A DNA stretch of 64,000 nucleotides from NCBI GenBank assembly GCA_015832175.1, contig WJXW01000009.1, positions 1,054,001 through 1,118,000 of the forward strand, in the 5' to 3' direction. The notes beneath the pieces are model-generated. The model was not told where the DNA came from, ran no database searches, and saw only the letters and a list, made by a program, of their open reading frames with translations. Position numbers and translations under genes: made by a program. The stretch is from Paraphaeosphaeria minitans (taxonomy: Eukaryota > Ascomycota > Dothideomycetes > Pleosporales > Didymosphaeriaceae). The first letter of the stretch is position 1. The number at the start of each line of letters is the position of its first letter. Below, piece after piece: positions 1 through 9,417 of the stretch.

Positions 1-307
1 CATTAGGATCACGTAACTAAGTTATATAACTATACTATAGGATTCCTACGCGTCTCACGCATAGGACCTATAAGACATTATAGGATCTGTAGAACAAAGT
101 AGCTATATAGGAACGCAAGAATGAACCTTTATACTTGTGTTTAATCTATTTATTAATCTATTATTTAGATTCTAGTAGACTAAATTGTTAACTTATTACA
201 CTTCGCAAGATACTATTGTATTAATAAGACCTTCTACCTTCCGTAAGTACTCCTGCCCAAAAACCAACCTTAACCCTTTAGGACTAGCTACCCTCTTGGA
301 TTTAACA
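1..307 (+). repeat. 3' part or all of a chromovirus LTR (D-like U3)
   Basis: The shared R/U5 of the A/C/D/F chromovirus family is present and ends at ...GGATTTAACA (307). The U3 upstream of the TATATAGGAAC box resembles subfamily D (repeats of ATAGGA/CCTATA type) but is shorter and diverged. Base 1 is close to the expected LTR start (the TTAGGATC motif is at 3-10), so the element it belongs to lies left of the window, or this is a solo LTR. It abuts family E sequence at 308, so it was inserted into E. Confidence 0.8.
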
Positions 308-1611
308 TAGAGTCTCTACATACTATATGCTGTTAAGGAATATATAAAGGGTAGAGGTAGGCCTATTTATACCTACCCTAGCCTTAGCCACTCTAACTAT
401 TATAGCTCGCCCTAATTATACCTCTATTAATACTATCGCGCTTAGCCCCTATATTAGCGCTAGACTAAAGGCTACTTATTTCCTAACTAGGTGCTTATTT
501 TACTATACTAAGGTTAAGTTACAATTGTCTAGAGTAAAACTATATTAGAGTAGGCTCTAGCTATATAGTTAGACTTGCTATAGTAAGTGCACATACCTAC
601 GTCCTAGTGTTACTAGAAGATATATTTAGATATTTAGTTTAGGCGCTACTTACTTGCCTTTCTACTAACTTAGTACTAAATTAAGGTTAATACTACTATA
701 AAAGTTATATAGATATTACTATTACTGTCCTTAGGAGGAAGCTAGCTACTCTTATAAAAGGTAGCTTAAATAGTAAGCTTATCTTCTAGGGCCTCTATTT
801 TAAGGTCTACTATAATCTATAAAAACCTAGTAACAGCTGCGTTATAGTCCCCTTTAGGAACGTCGTAGTTAAAGGTAACTATATAGATATTACGCTAGAT
901 TACGCAGCATAACTTATATAGTTTCTTAGTATTACCCTACTAGTCGCTACCTACCTCTACTAAGGGTTGTTTAAAGTAGATATAAAAGTTAGAGAAACTC
1001 TCCTTAGGGTTTTACCTAATTATATTAAACCGTGCTTTAGCCTTTTACTAGGCGTGTTTAATAGTATACACAAAGGTAAGGTACTATATAAATATCTATA
1101 GGTTAAACTAGCTATCTACCCTCCTAGCTTAGTAGAAGGCTACTACTGTGTTCTAAAAACTATTATTTAGACAGTCCTATATTAGTGCCTATTTCTTTTA
1201 GGAGGAGCTAATAAACTGCTTATTAGTCTAGAGCTTATAATTTATTATAACCTTCTAGGCCCTAAACTAGGCCTTTAAGTCCCTAAACTTAGTTAGGTTT
1301 AAGAGCAGTTTATAGTGTAGAATTAGCTAGTTTATACTAGTAAATAGGGATTTGCCCCCTATAGTAGGGGTAGATAGGCCTAAAGTAGTGCTAGCGTAGG
1401 CCTATTAGCGTATAAAAAGCTCGCGCAGCTCTTTATTTTAGAGTTATAGTATTTATATAGTAGAGTGGTCTTTATCTCTAGTAGTAATTAAGTTCTGCAG
1501 TTATTTTACTAACTTAGTAATATAAGAGGCATCTATTAGGGAATTATTCTAGACTCTATTACGTTTCTCTATTCCTTTAAACGACTCTTTTCTAGAAGAT
1601 CTAGAATTTAA
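308..1611 (-). pseudogene. gag remnant of family E
   Basis: Read on the minus strand this matches the Gag-like frame of the right-hand E copy (60190-61490). It includes a basic central region and a degraded CCHC-knuckle region near 560-600, where cysteines read as tyrosines as expected from TGC/TGT to TAC/TAT changes. Many TAG and TAA codons interrupt it. Gag would package the element RNA in cytoplasmic particles. The 3' end is cut at 308 by the neighbouring LTR insertion. The assignment rests on position after the LTR and on similarity to the other copy; the knuckle is the only recognisable motif. Confidence 0.6.
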
Positions 1612-1803
1612 TATTATAGGCTAGCCTTAGAGAGTAAATCGAACTATAAGTGCTAAATGTAAAGAACAAATTCTAGATATTAAGTCTCTATAGGGGGTGT
1701 GCTACTTATAAGAAGTGTTTTTCTTAGTAGATTTACTTCTTTAGGGTAGTTCCTTTTCTTAAGATTCTTCTAAAGGCTAGGGCTATAGCCCTAGCCTATT
1801 ACA
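1612..1803 (-). repeat. Family E LTR (5' LTR of the minus-strand copy)
   Basis: 192 bp, TG...CA type in the minus sense: it starts TGTAATAGGC at 1803 and ends GGCTAGCCTATAATA at 1612. It contains a short palindrome (AGGGCTATAGCCCT). Nearly the same length as the LTR at 59995-60185 (191 bp) and the one at 56239-56430. Confidence 0.8.
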
Positions 1804-2479
1804 GAATAGTGTAATTACGTAAGAGGTAATTACCTAACTACTATATGCTTTTTACTTAGCTTACTACTTCCTTATATAAACTAGATATATATAAAACGCA
1901 CTACTAAGTTGGCTTCTTCCATTTAGTAACAATATACTTAATTACTATTGTGGAGCTGGGCGCGAGGCTAGAGCGATTAGGTAAAATTCTCGCTTATTAG
2001 GCCAACTTTAGCGTGCTAGTCTTATATTAGACTTACGCCCTTATACGCTAGATCTCTACGTGTTTACGCCTAAGTATCTAGCTCCCTAACTGTAGTTTTT
2101 ATTTAATACAATTAATTAATAATAAGCCTCTATACCGCCTACAACATAAACTACAGTTCCTATAACTACCTTAAATAAAGGCGACTAATCGCGTAAGTTC
2201 TTTATAGTTAGAGCTTACTCGCGCGACTAATTTATGCATATAGTATACATATTCTATATACTAAGGAGACTAATTGCGTAAGTCCTCTATAGTTAGAGCT
2301 TACTTACACGACTAGTTTATACACATAGTATACACACCCCACATACTAAGGATTAGCGGTACTATAGGCCTAATTAGGCTTCCTGTATATACTATAATAG
2401 CTAGATTAGCGAAAGAGCGCTAGAAAGCGCTGAATAATTATTAATATAACCTAGCTAAAGAGAGTAATACGTAGGGTAT
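1804..2479 (+). other. Element B leader / probable 5' LTR region
   Basis: No coding frame is seen. A TG...CA stretch, TGTAATTACG (1810) to TTTAATACA (2110), could be the 5' LTR of element B, but no second copy is present to confirm it and no canonical tRNA primer site follows. An 85-bp direct duplication lies at 2180-2349. Confidence 0.35.
2180..2349 (+). repeat. 85-bp tandem duplication
   Basis: Two head-to-tail copies begin at 2180 (GGCGACTAATCGCG) and 2265 (GGAGACTAATTGCG) and end in ATACTAAGG. They differ mostly by C/T and G/A changes. The repeat lies upstream of the B gag frame, in a position suited to a promoter or enhancer repeat. Confidence 0.75.
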
Positions 2480-4250
2480 ATTATTATAACAGCCTTTACT
2501 CCTAACTTAGTATAGTAACCCGCTATTATAATAAGTTACTTAATTAATAATCTAAGGTAATAACACCTCTATAGTATAAGAGGCAGATAGTCATAAGAAT
2601 AACCTTGATAACTTACTTAATTATATAATTACGCGACGCGCTAAAGCCCCTACGCTAAAGGTGTCCTTTAACCTATTAGTTTATAAACGCCTATTAAGCG
2701 CTACCACTAGTTCCTATAAGATTAGCGGAGGCCTTAGCATATTTAGAGTTAACTACCCTATTTAGAAATCTACTACTGCGGCTAGTAAGGCGCCCTATAA
2801 GTCCTTACTAGACTTTGTCGTGTACTTATTACTACCCTGCGACGTAGACTATAAAGATAATAATAACGCTAAAACTATATTCTAGTGTGTACGTTATTAG
2901 TCGTCGCGCCTAATAATAGATTAGGCTATATATAAAGGCCTATATGTGTTTATAATTTTATAACGTCTCTCTAAAGCTTGGGTTAAGGTAGTAAAGGCCT
3001 AGGTGTTATTATTTATTAGCGTGCAAATAGCTAAAGAGGATAATATGAAGATTAAGCGTAAACACTTAGTCCTTATATACGTTAATAATAATAATAAATT
3101 TAAGAAGAATAATATTATCTCCTTAGTTAATAGTGTTAGCGCGTTTAGAGCTATAGTTTAGAAGCACCCCTATAAATTGTACACTATAGTTACTAAGTAC
3201 TTTATACGCAACTAATATATTAAATAGGATTTTAATATAGTAGCTATTTAGCTTTAGAGTGCGTAGATTAAAATAAGCTCTGCGCTTATAGCCTATAATA
3301 GCGTATATAGATAACGTGATAAGGCCTATAAGTAATAGTAATAGCTATAGAAGACACTTAACTAGAAGTTAAGTAATATAAAGGCACTAGTTAAGCACCT
3401 ACGCTCTAAGAATAACATAATTAAGAAGTAGTTGCGATAGGCACTAGAGCGTAAGGAGAAGGTTAGTATATATAAGGATAAGTATAAGTTACTATACACT
3501 AGTTAGTTAGAAGGATTACAAAGTGCCTATTTAGAGAAGAAAGCTAAGCGGGGTAAGCTACATTATTAGAAGAAAAAGCGTTATTCTTAGTAACGCGCTA
3601 GAAATAATCCTTCTAATAGCTTTAATAACTCTTTAAGTAGCTTATCTAATAGTAAGTTAAACACTAAGTTAGATAATTCCTTACGCCCTTAATAATAAGG
3701 AGACACGCTACTATTAAACGTAAGTAACACTATATTACGTATAGAAAATAAGCGTAAGTCTAATAATTATTAGCTAGACGTCTGTAAGTACTATAGCACT
3801 AATAACCTAGAGTTAGAGTAATAGCGTGCCTTAGCTAATATAAAGTTTTAAGAGTTATATAAGTTATTTAAAGATAATAAGGGCGGACCTAATAAGTAGT
3901 TTAAAATCTACTACCTATAGGATAAGTGTAACTTTACTGCTTTTAACTATATTAAGTACTATTATTTAGATTCTACATTAGCTAATGCGTATACTAAACA
4001 CACTAAGTTATTAGACAATCTAGAGGCTTTCTTTAGAGTCTAGGATAAGGAGAGCGCAACGCGAGCTAAGTTAGAGATAAGTAAAATCAAGTAAAGTAAT
4101 AATAAAGCTATTAGTGTCTAGATTAGCTGCTTTAATAAAGTTTATACATAAGCATAAGTAGATAGCTACGCTAAACACCTGAAGGGGGATTACTAACTTT
4201 AATTAATAATTTAAGGGCCCTACTATTAATAACTAACCCTTAAATAAGAC
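2480..4250 (+). pseudogene. gag remnant of gypsy element B
   Basis: A long plus-strand frame is readable from about 2560 to 4250 if TAG/TAA are taken as former CAG/CAA/TGG codons. It is rich in Lys, Gln and Asn. A coiled-coil-like stretch at about 3280-3560 (repeated KQLRQALERKEK-type heptads) is followed by a Ser/Asn-rich linker, then a conserved block near 3930-4030. It precedes the protease-RT frame of the same element, which fits a structural Gag. Dozens of in-frame stops make it a dead copy. No zinc knuckle is certain here; a candidate Cys pair lies further on, at about 4470-4490. Confidence 0.65.
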
Positions 4251-4259
4251 ATAGGCTCA

Positions 4260-7076
4260 TCTTACCCAGCACCTTTAGGTGTTAGAGTTATAATATAATA
4301 CAGTGTATAGACGCGATAGCTACCTGTCTAAAGGCACTAATAATAAGAGGTTATAAAGAATATAATTATAACTATCCTACTACCTATAGCAGTAATAGTA
4401 AGCTAGACTAGAAGAAGAAGTAGAATAATAACCTAAACTAGCGCCCTATAAAGGAGTACTCTATTTTTTAGAAGTGTAACGTTTGCGTTTACTATCTCTA
4501 GCTAGATTATTATCTAGGTAATAGTAGCTAGCTAGCGTTATATAAGTTATTAGGTAAGATTGCTATAATACTATCTAAGTAGGTATAGTAGGTAACTATT
4601 AAAGAGGTAGTAGACAAGGCTACGCCTACATAATTAGGAAAAGTATAGGTTCTAAAGATAGTTACCTTTAGAAACCTTTACTATTCGCGTATAAATAGGA
4701 GATTATTAACACTTTTTATTACTACTAGGATCTATAGCGAGCGCTAAGTTAATCTAGTGTTTAACTGTCTTACGCGTTATTAAGTAACGTGTACTAGTCT
4801 ATGTATAGGATAGAGGAGATTAAACTCTTAGTAGTAGATATTAATACTATAGACTAACTGCCTAGTAGGCTACCGCACAGCCTATAGATAATAAAAGCTA
4901 AAGTAGAGAGGTTCTAGACTATAGCTGTCTTAGCTAGCCTCTTACTAGATAGCGGCTATATAGGACAAGTAGTAAGCGCTAGGTTTATGCGATAATATAA
5001 GCTACCTAATATAAAGGTAAATACTTTAGTATTACTACGCCTTATAAATAGTAAAGTAGTTAGTATAATAGACACTATAGCAAAGGTGCGTATAAGTCTA
5101 GGAGACTATATTAGTAAGAATTAGCACTAGATTACAGATATAGTTGGCTATAAGGTAATTATAGAACAGCCCTAGTTAGAGTTACACAACCTAGTGTATA
5201 ACTAGGCTAAGAGAATAATTACTTTTAGATCTAATTATTATTAATAGTTATATCTTTAGTAAAGCCTCCCTATCTAAGTAATCTATAATTAGTAGTTAAG
5301 CTACGTATATAAGACACTCCGCCTAAAGGTAAAAAAGAAAATTAATATAGTAATTATCTCGGTAGAAGTAGCTATCTAGTTTACCTAACGTAACCTAGAC
5401 TCTGTTATATAGATTATACTAGAAAAATAGGAGCAATTAGAGGAAGGCGATAATATAATAGATAATAATAAATACTATACGTTTATAAGCTTCTTTAAGG
5501 ATTACGCTACTATTACGAAGGCTAACTTTAAAAAGTTCTACTTAAAGCTTAATAAAACGCTACATACTAAAGATAAATTAAAAGAGCGCCTACTAAAGTA
5601 GTTTTACTATATAGTAGACCTTTAGAACCCTAAGGAGGCTGTAGAGCTCCTAAGACTCTAATCTAGCGTTAATTACAAGATACACTTAAAGGAGGGAAGT
5701 TAACTTACGTACTAATAATACTTTAGAGCCTCTTAGAAAGAAGCTAAGGCAATACACGCCTATATCTAAACAGAGCTTAGTAAAGGATATATACATAAAA
5801 GTAAATGTCTATTTACAGCTCTATTACTAGTAGTGTAGAAACCTAGTAGGGGTATCTATATATACGTTAACTATTAACGCCTTAATAAAATTATAATTAA
5901 AGACTATAATATACTATCTAAGATTAGTAAGATGCTCTCTTAGATTAATAAGGTCTATGTTTTCTTTAAGTTTAATATTATCGCGGCCTTTCATAAGATA
6001 TAGGTAAAGGAGGAAGATGTCTATAAGACAGTGTTCTCTACTAGATTTAGACTATTTAAGTACGTAATTATGCCCTTTAGGCTGTGTAACCCCCTAGGCA
6101 CTTTCTAACGCTATATTAATTAGCTATTACGTAAGTACTTAGATAACTTTTACTTTACGTATTTTAATAACGTGCTAGTATATAGCGAAAATAAAGATAA
6201 ATATAACACGCACTACTTTAAGGTGTGTAAGTATTTACGCGACGCTAGGCTATACTTAAATATTAATAAGTATAAGTTCTTAGTAAAACGTGTATAATAC
6301 CTAGGTATCGTGCTGTTAACAGAGGGGCTTAAGATAGATCCTGTAAAGGTCTAAGTAGTTATAGACTAGGCCTTACTATAGTTAGTAAAGGATTTTTAAT
6401 TATTTATTAGTTTTTGCTAACTTCTATTAATAATTTATTTATTACTTCTTATAGATAGCTCGCCTACTACTTAAGCTTACGTATAACGCCACTAGAAGGA
6501 TAGAACTAACTAACGTAGCCTACTAGGCCTTTATATAGTTATAGTAAGTATTTGTTAACGCTCCTATACTAGCACACTTTAATCCAGACGCCTATATAAT
6601 TATTAAGATAGACGCGTTAGACTAGGTAGTTACTAGAATTCTATTATAATACGTTAGTAATAGGACTAAAAAAGTCCTTTAACTAATTATGTTCTTTTTA
6701 ATAAAGATAAAGCCAGCGGAGCTTAACTACCCTTTCTATAATAAAGAGTTAATAGCGATTGTATAGGCGTTTAAGAAATAGAGGCTATAACTAGTAGGCA
6801 CTACTAACCTAGTAGAGGTGTTTTCTAATTATAAGGCATTAGAGTATTTTATAACAACAAAGCAGCTTAACTGCTAATAATTATAATAGGCAGAATTCCT
6901 ATTAGAGTTTAACTTTATAATGTAATTTTGCCCTAGCAAGTAAGACACTAAACCTAACACGCTAACTTAGTAATTAAACAACCTACTAGCTAGATTAGAT
7001 AATAAACGTATCTAGTAGTAGTATTAGATCCTGCTCCCCCTAGAAAGATATAAAATAAACCCCTATTCTAGTTATA
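4260..7076 (+). pseudogene. pol of gypsy element B: protease, reverse transcriptase, RNase H (first part)
   Basis: Visible domains in order: protease active site LLDSG at about 4940-4955; RT from about 5780, with a V-NY-RLNK block near 5865, AFHK near 5980, MPFRLCN near 6070 and a YFNN box near 6155 where YxDD is expected, so both catalytic aspartates are lost; RNase H/connection from about 6560, with ELNYPFYNKEL near 6720, NYKALEYF near 6830 and the tether-type motif LARLDN near 6990. The frame is cut at 7076 by insertion of A1 (TSD TTATA) and resumes at 13746. Stops are at former Gln and Trp codons. The type is Ty3/gypsy (Metaviridae) from domain order and the LCN/YxDD context. Confidence 0.9.
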
Positions 7077-7507
7077 TGTTAGGATCTGAAATCCACATAA
7101 TGGCGAAAAGTCAGTTTTGTACCTAGTGGGCGCGTAGTAAGGATTGAGCGGGGATTTAATGCCGGCTACGCCTTAAACAAAGGAGTTACGTGACTGCTCT
7201 CTACAGAGCGCTTAATTGCTCTATACTAGAGTATAACACATGTAACCGCTTTCTATAGAGCGCTCTCTATAGAGCGCTCCCCACAGAGCGAACTTTGCTT
7301 AGTATATAGGAACGCAAGGATAGACTCTTTATACTTATATTTAATCTATTTATTAATCTATTATTTAGATTCTAGTAGACTAAATTATTAACTTATTACA
7401 CTTTATAAAATACTATTATATTAATAAGACCTTCCCTCTTCTGTAAGTACTCCTGCTTAAGAACTAACTTTAACCCTTTAGGACTAGCTACCCTCTTAGA
7501 TTTAACA
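7077..7507 (+). repeat. 5' LTR of A1 (U3 type A)
   Basis: 431 bp, TGTTAGGATC to GGATTTAACA-type end (here AGATTTAACA). The U3 has palindromic CTCTRYAGAGCGCTC repeats at about 7197-7290. A TATATAGGAACG box at about 7299 is the probable core promoter. The shared R/U5 follows. Confidence 0.95.
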
Positions 7508-7524
7508 TCTTAAACACCCTTAAT

Positions 7525-9417
7525 ATAAGTACTTTACAAACTTCTACCTCTTCTACAGCTTTAGGTGCTACTAAGATTACTTCTATAAAAGATAGTAGTA
7601 AGGCGCACAAACCTAATCTCTACTTTAGCGAACAATCTTAAACTAATATCTAGATTCTCTAGTTAGACCTCTACTTCTTTAACTTAGATAAACTCCTTAA
7701 AGATAAAAAGAAGGTTATTTTTGTAGCGATATATATGCGAGGAGATATAGAATTATAGATCTATCTCTACCTTAAAAAGTACCTAGGAATAGACTATGAT
7801 AATAATAATAACAATTACGTAAATAAGCATGCTAATGTAGTTAATATTATTAAGAATTATAATAACTTTAAGAAATGCCTTAGATAACTCTTTAGAATTA
7901 CTAATAAGGACTCTATTACAAAAGTAAAGATTTAGACTATAACTTAGAAACGATTAGTAGCTAAGTATATAGCTGAGTTTTGTAGATACGCTGTATAACT
8001 TAACTAGGATAATAAATCTCTTTAGGATATGTATAAATAAGGACTTAAATAGAAACTACGTAAGGAACTCCTGTGTAGTGGTGCGCGAATTACTAACCTT
8101 AAAGAACTATATAAAGAAACTATTAGGATTAATAGAGAATAGTTTTTACTATAACAGAAGCTCTACTAAAGCCCTAGGGCGATAAGCTTTAGATAACTAG
8201 TAAAAGTGGTTTATAAGAACTCTATTAGAATTGTCTAAAAGTAATAGCTAAGGAACTACTAGAGATACAAACTAATAGAAGATGTCTAGTTTAACTACTT
8301 AGGCAAAGGAAAAGGAGGAAGGATAGGCCTTAAGTAGCCAAATAAACGCATCTCTAATAGAAGTTAATAACTAATAACTAAGACCTGTAAATGCTTTATA
8401 TGTGGTAAACTAGGCTATATAGCTAGGAACTGTAGATTAAAGAACAAAGTCTATTAAACTAAGTTAAATGTACTAACTATTAAGGACTAAGAACCTAATA
8501 AGGAATAGGAAGTTATTATAACGCTATTTAGTTACTAACGCGTTACACTAGAACAAAGTAAGTAATTAGATTTACCTAACTTACAACTATACGAAGATCT
8601 AGAAAATAACTCTAACGTATACTATAATACAGAAGACGTAGAAGAGATACCAAGATCTCCTACTCCTTACCTATAAAGTAGGCGGGAAGAAGATAACCCT
8701 ATGTCACCTAAGTATAAACTAAATATTTAGGACTATATAGAACCCTACTAGGCACTAAAAGGGATACGACCCTATAAAAATAAGGAATTAGACTACGTAC
8801 CAAAGTACTATCTGGACCACTAAAATCCTACACACTAATTCGGTATATAGACGTATTGCGAAGAACCAATACGTATATAATATAAGGTAGAGAAAGAGGA
8901 GAATAAGAAATAACCTAGAAGGAAACTGCGCTATAGATAGATATAGATAGACTGCCCTATCGCAGCTTATAATAAACACCTCTAAAATAAATAATAAGTA
9001 AAATACTTTCCTCACCTCACGCTAAAGGGTAATAAATGCTATAATATGCTTATTAATAGAGACTATATATAACTGTACTAGTATACGTGTCTAAACTAGG
9101 GCTACAAATACTACTATATAGCCAAATATTTAGACAGCTTTGCAAACTGCCCTACGTAAGAAGTAATAATAGAACTACTAATTTAACTAGTACATAGGAA
9201 CAGTAAAGACTATAGAAGGAAAAATAGAAGAATATCCTTACAAGAAGAAGAAGAAGATAATCTATATAAGCTATATACTTAAGAATAATAACAGAAGCGG
9301 ATGCTTAGAAACGTATACTAAGCACTAGAACTTAACTACAACCTATATAAATAAATGTCTTTTTTAGGCCTAAACTTAGACAAGAAAACATCTTTATTAA
9401 ATTAAATACTATAGTAA
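7525..9417 (+). pseudogene. gag of A1 (capsid/nucleocapsid)
   Basis: The frame opens 17 bases after the LTR; the expected start codon reads ATA (7525-7527), probably a RIP-damaged ATG, as in the other copies. A capsid-like region spans about 7640-8280. The CCHC knuckle at 8392-8433 reads C-x2-C-x4-Y-x4-C, so its His has become Tyr (element F keeps the His). A second Cys-rich segment at 9031-9155 has the order C...TC-x4-Y...NC. The C-terminus is acidic and then basic. The frame runs into the T TTT TTA heptamer at 9360. About 630 codons, longer than many fungal Gags. It would form particles and bind RNA. Inactive because of stops. Confidence 0.9.
9360..9366 (+). promoter_or_regulatory. -1 ribosomal frameshift heptamer T TTT TTA
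   Basis: Gag codons read ..TCT TTT TTA GGC and protease lies in the -1 frame, so the heptamer is in the correct register for tandem slippage. The same heptamer, or T TTT TTG, occurs in all six bodies of this lineage (9360, 26904, 33214, 35982, 43352, 49374). Confidence 0.75.

Larger units (their letters stand above)
308..1803 (-). mobile_element. Family E Ty3/gypsy-type element, 5' LTR plus gag, truncated
   Basis: This stretch is the reverse complement of 59995 to about 61487: LTR at 1612-1803, then leader and gag reading toward lower coordinates. It stops at the LTR ending at 307, which was inserted into it. The RIP substitutions differ between the two copies. The pol part is outside the window or lost. 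Confidence 0.8.

Noticed and set aside
1810..2110. Firm call of an element B LTR
   Set aside because: Only one copy in the window, no TSD and no primer site; kept as a tentative leader note only.
8788..9015. Open minus-strand frame of 75 codons
   Set aside because: It lies antisense to A1 gag with no partner in the other copies; a chance gap between RIP stops, unlike the conserved antisense frames near the 3' LTR.
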